Position numbers and translations under genes: made by a program. From assembly GCA_027596075.1 (NCBI GenBank), contig JADGJC010000067.1, positions 62,001-126,000 on the forward strand: 64,000 bases of DNA, written 5' to 3'. Below the pieces are notes generated by a model. The model saw nothing but the letters and a program-made list of their open reading frames with translations, had not been told where the DNA came from and did no database searches. This DNA is from Rhizophlyctis rosea (taxonomy: Eukaryota; Chytridiomycota; Chytridiomycetes; Rhizophlyctidales; Rhizophlyctidaceae). Shown here piece by piece: positions 1-10,227 of the stretch (the first letter of the stretch is position 1; every line of letters begins with the position of its first letter).

Positions 1-1091
1 GGATTTCATCTTTGGTGATGTTGACCCGTTGTTTGGGTCATCGCCTTCGACTTTGTCTAGTGGGCAGCCGGCTTCACCACCGTATATGCAACCCCTCGAA
101 AGGGATGCGGCTAGCGCGTCTCCTCCTGCTTCTGTCGCACCAGCACCTCATGGATCCCCCGCATCCGTTACATCTCACAATTCTTCTGAAGAAACAAATA
201 CACAAGTAGCTTCTGCGCCTGCGGAAACTGGACGGAAACGGAAATTGACGCCCGAGGAGAAGGAAGAGAAGGATAAGAGAAGGTGTGTATTGATTGGCAA
301 ATTCCATATCATATCATTCCTTGCGTACTAAATACACGTCAATCCCTCAGGGCAATCCGGAATCGTGCAGCCGCTCAGGAATCTCGAGACAAAAAGAAGA
401 AGTACATGGAAGACCTAGAAAAGACCAATGCTTCGTTGCAACAACAAAATCAGCAACTGTCCTCCCGCCTCGAGAGCGTAGAAACCACCAATCAAACCCT
501 CATGTCCCGCCTTGAAGACCTCGCCTCCCAACTCACCACCCTTCGATCTCAATTCCACAACGCAACCTCCCCAACATCCCTCCCCACACCAAACGCCACA
601 TCCATCACCATCCCGCACCACCCATCGTCCGTCTCCGACGCGCTTGGCCTCTCCGACCCAGCAGCGGTCGCATCCCAGCAGCGGATATCGTCAAGCGCGA
701 GGAACCGGACGAACCTTGCAACTATCTTCAGCAACCATACGATCACACAGCAGCAACAGCCACCCCTGTACAGTCACCGTTCCTACTCGACGAACGCGCC
801 GTCCTCGATGGTTTCGACGACGACGCCTTTGTCGGTTACCAACCGGTCTTTACAACAGGTGGCCCCAGCTGCTTCGAACTCGATGCTGAACAACAACAGT
901 ATGCAACAGGACCCATCAGCGACTACTCCACTGGTCTCGACCCAGGCTCACCCGCTGGCCTTCATCGTCGCGACGGCGATCTTGCACTCGATGGTCTCTA
1001 TGATCTCGAGGGCCAAGACGACGCCTACCGCGGCGGTGACCACTTCTGGTCGGCGGCAGACCTTGGGTTCAGACTTGTGGACGCCTGCTGA
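1..1091 (+). CDS. HAC1: bZIP transcription factor, HAC1/XBP1-like, 5' partial (Ire1-spliced form)
   Basis: Likely the transcription factor of the unfolded protein response. The open frame enters from the left edge, so the start codon is outside the window. A normal intron (283-350, GT-AG) interrupts the basic region. The joined basic region reads KRRAIRNRAAAQESRDKKKK, close to the XBP1 pattern NRxAAQxxRDxKK. A leucine zipper follows (about 400-540) and then a Ser/Pro/Thr linker. At 654-686 two hairpins with CAGCAGC loops match Ire1 sites. Removing 662-678 (17 nt) joins the linker to frame 3, which is open from 684 to a TGA at 1089-1091 and encodes about 135 residues rich in Asp, Glu, Tyr and Gly (for example DGFDDDAF and LYDLEGQDD), as expected of an activation domain. 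The bZIP family is certain. HAC1/XBP1 orthology and Ire1 splicing are inferred from motif, RNA structure and frame logic together. Confidence 0.85.
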
Positions 1092-1275
1092 GGGGGGGTT
1101 GGGTGCTACAACGGCAACAGCCACCCCAGTTAAGAGAAAGGGGTTGGGACTTTTGCCGGATTTGAATGGATATGTGGCGCTTTCGACTAGCTCGAAGTTG
1201 TCGAATTTCCCTATTTTGAGGAGTATTTGGGAGAATAAGTTGGGGAGTGGGAAGACGGTTAGTTCTGCTGCTTAG
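1..1275 (+). CDS. Unspliced HAC1u/XBP1u-like reading of the same gene, 5' partial
   Basis: If the 17-nt element at 662-678 is kept, the frame of the bZIP domain stays open to a TAG at 1273-1275, 184 nt beyond the stop of the spliced frame. The alternative tail is Ser/Thr/Gln/Asn-rich. It then contains a hydrophobic run of about 18 residues (955-1008, LAFIVATAILHSMVSMIS) and ends in a basic, leucine-rich stretch of about 50 residues (KRKGLGLLPDL onward). In animals the unspliced XBP1u has a hydrophobic region that brings its mRNA to the ER membrane. This could be an equivalent, but the frame overlaps the spliced frame, so part of its composition may be a by-product. No function is shown by the sequence. 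Confidence 0.5.
654..686 (+). promoter_or_regulatory. Tandem Ire1-type RNA hairpins bounding a 17-nt unconventional intron
   Basis: Hairpin 1 has stem 654-658 (CGACC) paired with 666-670 (GGTCG), a perfect 5 bp, and the 7-nt loop 659-665 CAGCAGC. Hairpin 2 has stem 672-675 (ATCC) paired with 683-686 (GGAT), 4 bp, and loop 676-682, again CAGCAGC. Only one base (671) separates the stems. Ire1 cuts CNG|CNGN loops after the third base, here after 661 and after 678. The excised 17 nt shifts the frame from 1 to 3 exactly as the acidic downstream frame requires. Stem pairing was done by eye. Confidence 0.85.
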
Positions 1276-2093
1276 ATAGCGGTTGGGACTTGCTGTTTTT
1301 TCTGTGGGGGAGTTGGGGTTGTATCATGATGAAAGGGTATTTGGCTGGTGGGCCATCCATTGTATTTGTTAGATTTATATCCCGATCTTTGTGTTGACCT
1401 CATATGCGGGTGCGCACCCAAAAAGGTGCTATGTATATACTTCATGAAATCAAAACTCTCTATCGCTGTGTATTCTGGTCTTTTGGAGCATGATTCGTTT
1501 TGTGTGCACTGTGGCATCTGCAATGCCACCACTTTCAATAAAGGGGCAGGCGCGTCTCATTTGTTTTGCAATTTGCATGCCATTCACATCAACCGACCTC
1601 ACGCCATCGACTCGTTTATCGGATAACAACTGTGACGCTACATTCAGCAGTATCTACGGCCATACACACCAGAAAGCACCGGATCCCGTCTGATCTCCGA
1701 AGTTAAGCTTGTGATGGCGCAGTCAGTAATGTGGTGGGGGACCACACGGGAATACTGCGTGCTGTAGTTCTTTTGCGCTTTCCATCAAATCGCCATCTGT
1801 GATTATCCATCAAAGCCTCTTCTTTTGCCTCCTTTTTGATGTAGCTTTTTGTTCCTTTGATCTAGTTGTGAGGCATGATTATAATCAAAGGCTTCAAAGC
1901 CCATCTTTTGCCCCCTCCCTTGGACAAACACTAGCAATCATATTCAAGATCAATACCTCATTCTCTTCTATTATCACGCATCTCTTGATTATCCTCCACA
2001 CCTATCTTCCTATCTAATCATCTATTCTCTACGATCAACCGACCAACAATTACTTCACACCCTATCCGACGGGTACCTCTACGTATCTAAACT
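1276..2093. other. Intergenic region between HAC1 and the SHIPPO gene, apart from 5S
   Basis: Apart from the 5S gene I see only AT-rich, pyrimidine-rich sequence with no supported coding frame. The stretch 1276-1650 is probably the 3' UTR and downstream region of the bZIP gene. Confidence 0.5.
1652..1769 (+). rRNA. 5S ribosomal RNA
   Basis: About 118 nt with the canonical eukaryotic 5S order: ATCTACGGCCATAC at the 5' end, GAAAGCACCGGATCCCGTC, the internal promoter core GATCTCCGAAGTTAAGC, then GTGGTGGGGGACCACACGGG and GTGCTGTAGTT at the 3' end. The two ends pair, with a few wobble positions. A TTTT run at 1771-1774 fits RNA polymerase III termination. It is a lone copy between protein genes, as in many fungi with dispersed 5S genes. 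Ends are good to about 2 nt. Confidence 0.94.
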
Positions 2094-4474
2094 CTAATAG
2101 TATCCACCTTCGTAGTCGGAAACACCATCACGAACGGACTCATCCGACTCTTCATGGTGATGCGAGGGCCGCTGATGCTGGATGGAGGTTTGTATGCGTT
2201 GGGTGCTGGGGTTGCGTCGGCTGCATGTGTATGCGTATGTGAGGAAATTGTGAGTGCATCAAACAAATGGGTGAGTGATTTGCTTTCTGATTTCCAGAAA
2301 ATCGTAAAGTTTACCTTTCTCGATCTTCAACCGCTTGCCGAGGGTGTATTTTGGTCCGGTGGGTTTAGCGGTTTTGATGGAGGGGGTGTAGTCGGTTGGG
2401 CCGGGGGTTCCTTCGATGTGGTAGCGGATTCGTTCTGCGGGGAGGTGGGGTGGGGGGTGAGATGTGATGCGGACCATTTATATGTTCCTTGATGTCGTAA
2501 TTGACACTTTTTACCTTGCACACTAGCTGGTGGTTTCCGACTCATGACTCCTGGAGGTGGGATCATCCCCCCCGGGTTGTATGAAGCGGGTCCGGGAGTG
2601 CTTTCTGTATGGTGAGGTGGTGGAGACGGGTTAGGCTCTCCGGTATGGGACATACGTAAATTAATCCAGCAAGAACGGACCAACTCGATCTTTCCATCTC
2701 GATTTCAGGGTCGCTTTTTGGCCGTCGTTCCCGCGCACCTGTCTATCCCGTGGGGTGTAGCTTCCTGGACCAGGTGTGTTTTGCCTCTCTAGTGCCGCTG
2801 ATGATGGTGTGTTACAGATATACGTCGGTTTGGAATGTCAATCAGAATGATGTGAATGGATGAACAATACCTTTCTCCACACCCGTTGTCCGCCGAGCCT
2901 GCATGGAGAATGCAGGCGACTTGTCTAATGTTACAACGGTTTTCGGGGAATAGCTGGTAGGGCCGGGTGTTGGGACGTAATATTCCTCCTCTGCACAGTC
3001 CAAAGGTTCATTCAAGCATATGCGTATCCGGAAAAAAAAAGTTGCTTTGTACCTTCATATGGAATCTCTCTTCCCGTCATCGAAAATTGAGGTCCATTGA
3101 AGAGATTTGCGGGTACGATGTAGTTCGCGGGACCTGGTGTCTTCAGTGCTGTGGTGGAAGGCGTGGGTAAGGACATTTAGGTAATGAGTCCTGAGTGTGG
3201 CTGCCAAATTTACATACCTTTGCTCTCCTTATAATGTCCCTTCAACGTAGCAGCCTTTTCTCCCCACTTCATCTTGGGAAAGTATGTGCTAGGTGAAGGG
3301 CGAAAGACTTTTTCCGGTCGGGTTGGTCAGTGTACAGCATTAGGCAAGAGACGGGTTCGTGGTAATTACCAGTTTCTTTATCCTCGAACAATTCATCACC
3401 GATATGAGGTCGAAAAGTATAGGATGGGGCCTTCGATGCGTCCGGTTTGACGAAAGGGACGTTGTAATCCAATGGTCCTGGAGTTTCGTCCTCTACGAGT
3501 GCGAAGGGTATTTGAAATCCGTTTGAAGTGGTGCATTGATGTTCGTATGCGTACCTATCATGTTACATTTCAAGCCAAACGAGTACTTCGGACCTGCTCC
3601 GAATGCTGGCTTGGGGTTATAACGGTCTGGACCGGGTGATTCATTTGCTGGTGGTTGTGTAAGGTGCGATCGTCTGTGGTTCAAGCAACAAGATCTGCTG
3701 AGCATACCCCATGTCTTGGCCCAGCCAGAAATACTATAGGATACTGCATCCTTCCCCAGCATTTTATTGGTGTCGTTATATGTAAAAGGCGAAGGTGTTG
3801 TATCTTGCACTGTAAGACATTGCTTATGAGCTTTTGACCGACAAAGCAATTGAGGCTACATAAGGGTTCATCTTTACCTAGCTTATTCTCATCTTTCAGT
3901 CCATGCAGACTCCATTTTGGTGCATTATCGGATATGAATTTATTGGCTTGCTCCACGTTGTAGACAGCTGGTCCAGGGCCAGCATTCAGTTTCTCTTCTC
4001 GCTCACTGGCGTGCTTTCCGAGTATGGAGTATTCAAATCCGGACGGTGGCAGATGTGGAGAGTATGTCAGTGGACCAGGCGTTGGTAACGCTATTAGAAT
4101 TCTTAGTCTTTCAGCGATTTGGCACTATAGATGACTGTCGCACCTAGTGAACTCAGCGGTTCTCCATCTTCGTCCTCAACATACTCTCCCATAGGTGATC
4201 GTCTGTGCACTCCCAGATCCATCACTCGTCTTATGGCCTTCCCCCTCATTACCCGGACCTCTGTTGCTTCTTCATTTTCCTGGAGAGGATTGACGACGGC
4301 AGCGGTAGATGTTGATCGCCCATACACGGATGGCCCACGGACGGTTGACTGCTGTCGCTCCAGAGCTTCGGATGGGGCTCGAGGAAGAGTTGGAGGTTTA
4401 CTTGATTTTCCATTTGAATTGTTGGCTGCACCTTTTGCTCTTGGGCCGGACATTGCAGGTTGAGCGGGTTTCAT
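2094..4474 (-). CDS. SHIPPO / sperm-tail PG-rich repeat protein
   Basis: Multi-exon minus-strand gene from ATG at 4472-4474 to a stop at 2094-2096. The encoded exons contain many proline-glycine repeats of the SHIPPO/STPG type: TPGPLTYSP, GPGPAVYNV, SPGPDRYNP, TPGPLDYNV, TPGPANYIV, TPGPTSYSP, TPGPGSYTP, TPGPASYNP and GTPGPTDYTP. Each is followed by a segment such as GPKYSFG or APSYTFR. The N-terminal ~120 residues are repeat-free and charged. The last exon is His/Ser-rich and ends in EGGYY. Proteins of this family line axonemal microtubules in animals and protists, so a role in the zoospore flagellum is inferred. At least eight introns are visible; exact borders were not all fixed. Confidence 0.85.
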
Positions 4475-4756
4475 TCAAGGACAAGGTGATGGAAGGCAAA
4501 CAAGGCTAAGAATATCAAGACATGGTGGCTGGACCCGCGCGTTAGCTGATGTCAGCAAGTTTACAGCCTCCCACATAGTAAAGTGGCACGTGCCTCCAAG
4601 TCGTTCAGTGGATTTGCTGCGGCCGCAGCCCCAGCTTGCATTTCTGGTCCTTCTTTCCATCTTCCCACGCCTTCCATCTCTCAGCCAAACCCTTCAAACC
4701 CGGTCATCTGCTCGCTACTTGCACCTCACCGGGTTTCAGCGAACTTATCACGGACG

Positions 4757-7115
4757 ATGAATCCTCCACCTGAGCACGAGTATCAGGAATTCCGCCTGCG
4801 GTCGTCCCCTTCGGACCTGCAGCACCACATCATGCGAGTGCAGAGCGACAAATTCGACATCAATGCCCTGCAACCACCAATACGCTTGGTCCGCGCCACC
4901 CCAAAACCCAAAGAGCCTCGCGCTGCCCCTGCTGCCGCTGCCCCCGCCGCCCCGGATGGAGCCGCACCCAAAGAGAAGCTTGATACGAGCAAAATCGCTC
5001 CATGGGGTGGTGCTGTGAAGAACCGGCAAAATCTTTTCAAGAAGAAGACCAAGACGTTCTTTTTCTCAAGCGATTTCGACTCGGAAGTTGGAAAGGACGG
5101 TGAAGAGTTGACGCACGCTCAGAAGAAAAGGTTGAGGGACCCTGACCGCTGGCCGTGGTTGCTCTCCGACTTCCCGGTCGATGGACAGTCGTCGCAAAAT
5201 CAATACCTTGGTCATGTTGAACAATCGCAGGAAGCTCGATACGTCATGTTTGTCCAATCTGTAAGAGCTCAGTTTCTGGTTCTTGACTTTTCATTGAAAC
5301 CAGTGCGCCTAAATATCTCAACCTGCAGACGGATGGGTTCAAAGTTGTACCCGTCACAAGGTCCTACAAATTCACAAAAAAGCCCTCACATCGGACATTG
5401 ACAATCGAAGAGACTGAAGATCTATACAAAGAAGATGGGAAAAAGTCACGAGTTCGCGTCGACAGGTGGATGATGCACAAGCAACCAGCAAAGCCAGGCC
5501 AAGTCCGTGTGTGTGTTATTGTTGGCAAAGCAGCAAAACTCATTCAATTCACAGGAAGCCGCGGAGGATGGGGGTCAGCAGGTTGTGCCCAAATGGGAAC
5601 GGTCGATTCAGGAAGCAGAAGAGTAAGTTCACGTTGCACACCATGTGACGCAATGGCATTCACCATTCTCACACTTGCGCAGGAGGCAATATAAGCAAGT
5701 GAAATCACGAGGCAGAGGCCGACGACAGGATGACGGAGACGTGGACGAGATGGACTACGACGTTGGGGAAGAATTTGCCGACGATGAAGAGGTCGTGTTT
5801 GGCCTGTCTGACGAAGACGAGAAGAAGGAAGCAGCGCGTCGGTTACATCACGATGACGGAGATATGGACTCTGACGAGGAGGAGAAGAAACCAAAGATTG
5901 ACAAGAAGGTGTGCAAGTCCATTCAACAAGATGGGGAAAATGTCTAACTTCATCGTCTCTCAGCTCAAAAAGGTGCTGAAAAAGGCTGGGAATGATGATC
6001 TGTTTGGCGATGATGATGAGAATCCTTATCTCTCAGAACCGGTAAGACTCACCCCATAACGATCGATATTATGTTCTAACGCATATGTTCAGGAAGAATC
6101 TGAGGAAGATGAGGAACAGAAGGCGGCGGAGGCGGACAAGGAGAAATCAGAAGCGGAGAAGGAAGGATCATCCACACTGGGGCCAAAAGCGAAAGGCAAA
6201 AAGGACAAAGGGAAGGGCCCTGCTGTGGACAAGAAGGGAAAGGGAAGAGCAACGCCCAGTGGTGGTTCTTCTCCCATGCGTCCTTCAACACCACCTCGAA
6301 CACCGACGAGTGCTCAGGTCAAGCTCGAGCCGAAGAAGAGGGACGGGAGTATGAGCCCGCGTGGGGCATCGGGTCGATCTGGATCTCGGAGCCCTTTGCC
6401 ACCGAGTGGCGGTCGAAGTCCTCAATACAAGCACCAATACTCACCCAAAGTTGGCAGTCCTTTGGGGGCGGGGGAAACTGCAATCAAGGCTGAAGCTCCG
6501 ACACCCATCGTGAAACTCACAATCAAGTCTCCGGCGCCCCCCGCGACGGAAGAGACGGCAAAACGGAAACGGGATTCAATTGAGGCAGCCGCAGGTGTCA
6601 AAAAGGTTTGTTGAACGAGACATTACATACCTTTGTCAAACCATTAATCGCTCTGTTAGGTGAAACGCGAGCCTGGATCGATTCCATCGCCTGCACGAAG
6701 TGGCGGAGGTACGCCCAGTTCAAGGAATGTATCCTCACCTGCTGGCTCAACGAGTGGGGGTAAGCGTTCTGGCGCAAAGGCGACACCTCCTAGCAGTTCC
6801 TCTGGAAGCCCTTCGACTCCAGGACGTGAGTACGATACATTGTCTGTCGTTTGAAATGCTGTTCTCACTGGAGGTATCATCACAGGACTATTGACAGAAC
6901 AAGACGTCATCAATGTCTTGCGAGCCAAGGGCGGCGCGATGGCGGTCAAAGACATCATTGGGGAACTGAAGGTCCCGTACTTTGTTGGCCAGTTCGTGGA
7001 CCAGAACAAAGGCAACTTCCGCGCGTTCATGAAGCGTGTTGGACACCACGACAAGGACACGCAACGGGTAACTCTCAAACCGGAATATATGGATGTGAAA
7101 ATGGAGGATGTTTAA
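4757..7115 (+). CDS. TFG1: Transcription initiation factor IIF, alpha subunit (RAP74)
   Basis: Large TFIIF subunit, which binds RNA polymerase II and stabilises the preinitiation complex. The N-terminal half (about 4757-5510) has the RAP74 dimerisation fold, with EYQEFRLRSSP, PWGGAVKNRQNLFKKKTKTFF and DRWPWLLSDF, then an intron (5261-5327) and TDGFKVVPVTRSYKF leading to DRWMMHK. The middle is acidic and then Lys/Ser/Pro-rich (5700-6830), typical of the disordered linker. The last exon (about 6888-7115) is the C-terminal winged helix, beginning LLTEQDVINVLRAKGGAMAV. The ATG at 4757 (MNPPPEHEYQEF) is preferred because it lies just before the conserved fold; an in-frame ATG at 4583 is possible. 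At least seven introns. Confidence 0.93.
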
Positions 7116-7465
7116 GAGAGGGAGGAGTATGTAGCATACGCTGTTCAAACATTGTATACCAATAGCATCTGTAAAATCTGCTCATCTCGAAACCCACATG
7201 AAGCAAGTGCTAATTATAGAATTGGCTGACGTAAGCCAACCTAGCAGTTGCGGCAACGGGCTGTGGCCAGCTGGCAGTTGCTGCAGTGAACGCATCACAC
7301 GATCTACCACCGTGAACAATAGAAACACACGACCTGTCATACCTGCTTAGGAGCATCCAGAGTTTTTGTGTAGCCAGATCAGCGTGATATCGGAATCTAC
7401 ACTTTATATTCTTTATTGCAATCACCTTCTGGCAACATCGCGTTGCAGCCAGCCTTTCCCTCAGC

Positions 7466-8791
7466 ATGATGTCTACTTTAAAAGCTGTGGATGCGTTAAC
7501 GATAATGGTTATCGTAGACAATGAATTGGACTCACTTTCTTCAGTTCCCCACCACACTGTGACCGTCATATCTGACATGCACCGCATCGTCACGGAAGAG
7601 AAATATCCTCTCCCCGAAATGGATGCTCACGAGGCTCGGTTCGCGGACCTCTGCTGTGCTGCTCACGGTTTATCATTGCTTATCGTGCGTGAGTCAATAT
7701 GTGAATCTAAAAGTATCGCCAGTCAATCTGACGCTACCAAACATACCAGACCGCACGCATCAATGGAGAAGAACGCACAATCTTATTTGACGCGGGACCG
7801 GATCCTGCTATTTTCTCGCGTAATGCTGGTCGATTGGGCGTGCCGTTTGAAAAGATAGATGGTATTATTCTATCTCATTGGCATTCGGACCATTCCGGTG
7901 GATTGGTTGAGGCGATTCGATCTTGTCATGAGGCTACGGGCCGGAAGGTGGATGTGGATGTGCATCCTGATTATCCGGAGAGGAGAGGGATTGAGTTGAA
8001 GGGGAAGTATGTTGCTTGGCAGAAGGATCCGACTTTTGAGCAGTTGGAGCGGGCTGGTGGTGAGGTCTGTTTATCAGAAGCTGTTCTCAGGTTTTATATT
8101 GCTTTCTGATAAAATTGTAGGTTCATAAGAACGATGCAGCACATGTAGTCTATGATGATAGCTTCTATATATCTGGAGAGATTCCACGAGTAACGGAGTA
8201 TGAGACCGGGCTTCCCCAAGTACGATGGAGGTCAGAGTCCAAAACGTGGGAACCGGATCCGCTCATTATGGATGAGAGATTTGTTTGTGTGCATGTAAAA
8301 GGTAGAGGTGGACCCGATCTATGCTGTGAGCAGATTGACTAACGCCCACTTCTATGGGCAGACAAGGGATTGGTCATATTCACAGGTTGCTCACATGCAG
8401 GTTTGGTGAACGTCTGCAAGCACGCACATAACATGTTTCCCGATACTCCTTTATATGCGGTAAGTGTTGTATGTCAACTGAAAGCGATCCTGTCCTCACA
8501 TGCATTGACAGGTCGTGGGAGGGTTTCATCTAGGTGAGAGCTTTGAAGGTCCAGTGCAGTGGCAAAAGTTATGCTAACATGTGTGGAATAGCTGGACATA
8601 ACGAATCCCGGATAGAACCCACCGTGAAGGATCTTTTGGATGAGGACATCCGACCGCAAGTTTTTATGCCTGGCCATTGCACGGGTTGGCGGGCGCGTGG
8701 AGCATTGGAAGCGGCCTTCCCCAATTGCGTTGTTCCTATCGGGGCTGGAAATACTGCCATCATCGGGAATCCTCAACAGGCTTTCCAGTGA
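7466..8791 (+). CDS. Metallo-beta-lactamase-fold hydrolase (COG1237-like)
   Basis: Probable metal-dependent hydrolase of the MBL superfamily, nearest in pattern to the archaeal/bacterial COG1237 group (annotated as dihydropterin-ribofuranosyl-aminobenzene-phosphate synthase-like); the substrate in fungi is not known to me. The first exon (7466-7687) ends at GLSLLI. The next (from about 7751) carries TILFDAGPDP, then the hallmark SHWHSDHSGG (near 7875) with the HxHxDH zinc ligands. Later exons have FTGCSHAGLVN (near 8380), a His ligand segment, GGFHLAGH and MPGHCTGW (near 8670). The 5' junction uses a GTGCGT donor, chosen because it keeps the conserved strand in frame. About 370 residues with at least five introns. 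Confidence 0.85.
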
Positions 8792-8980
8792 GGTTTGTCA
8801 TCAGGTTCAAGCTTGGAATGCAAACATGACAACCCTCCAGATTATATTTTGTTAAAGACATATATGTCAATGGATGGAGTAAAACGATTGAGAGTTGCAA
8901 CTTCATTCCCGATATTCAAATGAGCTACTGATGGAGTATTGCAATAGATACATCTATATGGATAGGTTTCAAGCGTACAA

Positions 8981-9919
8981 CTATCTGTTGGCTACATCTA
9001 ATCCAAAACGTGTCTTGAGATAATCCTCCCGCTGCCCGTCTTCTTCCCCGACCTCCTCCACGTGTATTAAATCCCCTCCGGAGTATGTCTTAACGGCACC
9101 ACCAATGTAAATAATACTCCCGTTGTGCGTCGGCTTACGAACTACGCAGTTGTTGACCCAGAAGGCGTTAGGACTCAGGCAACTATAGAAGTTAATGATT
9201 TGAAGATCTACCGGATTGGCGGGCGCGGTGGTGAAACCGTAAAAAGGAAGCCATTCCGAGGTTTTTGGAGCCTTCCACTCCATGACATAAAATGGCGGTA
9301 CACCCCATTCGGAAAACCTGCCAAAGGCTGGGTCTCCTACGGTAGGGTAGAGATCATTGGTGGCACGTCGTACCCTATGCCAACCTTGGCCCTCCCCATC
9401 AATCTCCTTCCCACTCAAGGGGAGCGGGAAAGGCGGACCATCCTTGCCATACCCAACGTCCGTCATATACACGTCCGAAGGGTCCTGGGCGTCTTCAGGG
9501 CGAACGAGTATAACAATGTGCGACAACCCTTGCCAAGAACCCCCCCGATGGATCCGAGCAAGAGCATATCGCGCAGCAAAGCCGACCTTCTTGAGGGCTG
9601 CCATGAACAGCGTGCTGTTCTCAATGCAGTAACCACCGCGACGGTTATGTATGAGTTTGTTGACAAGGGCATCTAGGGAAATGTTCACGGGAGGATTGGA
9701 GGGAGATGGAGGTGGACCGTCTTTTGCGGGGAAGTGGAGTGCAAGGGATTCGAAAGGAATGGAGTAATAGTGTGCTTTATGAAGGGCTTTTAAGGTTGCT
9801 AGCGTTGGTGGGGGTGTGGACGGGAAAGATAGACCGATGCGGCTGAAGTAAGCGGACAGTTCAATGTCCGTCAGTGCGTCCCGAGCGCTAGGAGTCTGCT
9901 GGTTATTGGCGATGGACAT
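8981..9919 (-). CDS. Arylamine N-acetyltransferase
   Basis: Intronless, 312 residues. NAT enzymes move an acetyl (or malonyl) group from CoA to arylamines or hydrazines through a Cys-His-Asp triad. All three are present in family context: Cys98 in RRGGYCIEN, His134 in GLSHIVILV and Asp154 in MTDVGYG. The start MSIANNQQTP (ATG at 9917-9919) is preferred because it gives the usual distance to RGGYC. The frame is open upstream to about 10222 without family similarity and is probably 5' UTR/promoter shared with the divergent ZGPAT-like gene at 10228. Fungal NATs often detoxify host or rival compounds; that role is inference here. Confidence 0.93.
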   Translation of the reverse strand: MSIANNQQTPSARDALTDIELSAYFSRIGLSFPSTPPPTLATLKALHKAHYYSIPFESLALHFPAKDGPPPSPSNPPVNISLDALVNKLIHNRRGGYCIENSTLFMAALKKVGFAARYALARIHRGGSWQGLSHIVILVRPEDAQDPSDVYMTDVGYGKDGPPFPLPLSGKEIDGEGQGWHRVRRATNDLYPTVGDPAFGRFSEWGVPPFYVMEWKAPKTSEWLPFYGFTTAPANPVDLQIINFYSCLSPNAFWVNNCVVRKPTHNGSIIYIGGAVKTYSGGDLIHVEEVGEEDGQREDYLKTRFGLDVANR

Positions 9920-10227
9920 TTTGGCATAGACCCGCCACATATAGTGAATAAGGTAGGGTAAGGCCAAAAATGTGGATTGACTGTTGATGGAAAGAAAGGG
10001 CTCCACAAGCGGTGCTATTTTTATACAAGATGTCGGAGTATGGACGGGGAGCTCCGAAGTCAGATAACGCACATCACACTGGATTGGGCGTGGCGATGAT
10101 GAGCGTGGTGACACGGGTGAGTCGTGAAAAACTTGACCTTCATTTGTATGGCAATGTATGCTTTTTGAAACTCGGCCCATCCTGACAATCGGTGATTCGG
10201 TAGCCAGTAACATAATTAACATACACC

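Noticed and set aside
625..690. Ordinary GT-AG intron as the reason for the frame change in the bZIP gene
   Set aside because: The GT...AG pairs near the switch would remove 12, 31, 48 or 52 nt; none gives the required 2-mod-3 length at a usable size. The paired CAGCAGC loops give exactly 17 nt.
662..1091. Frame 1 as the only true C-terminus of the bZIP protein
   Set aside because: Frame 3 over the same bases has coherent acidic composition and typical codon use ending in TGA, while frame 1 here is low-complexity. Both are kept as alternative forms, with frame 3 preferred as the active one.
9920..10222. N-terminal extension of the arylamine N-acetyltransferase
   Set aside because: The frame is open but has no family similarity, and NAT proteins begin close to the MSIANNQQ position. 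The region is the short divergent promoter with the ZGPAT-like gene.
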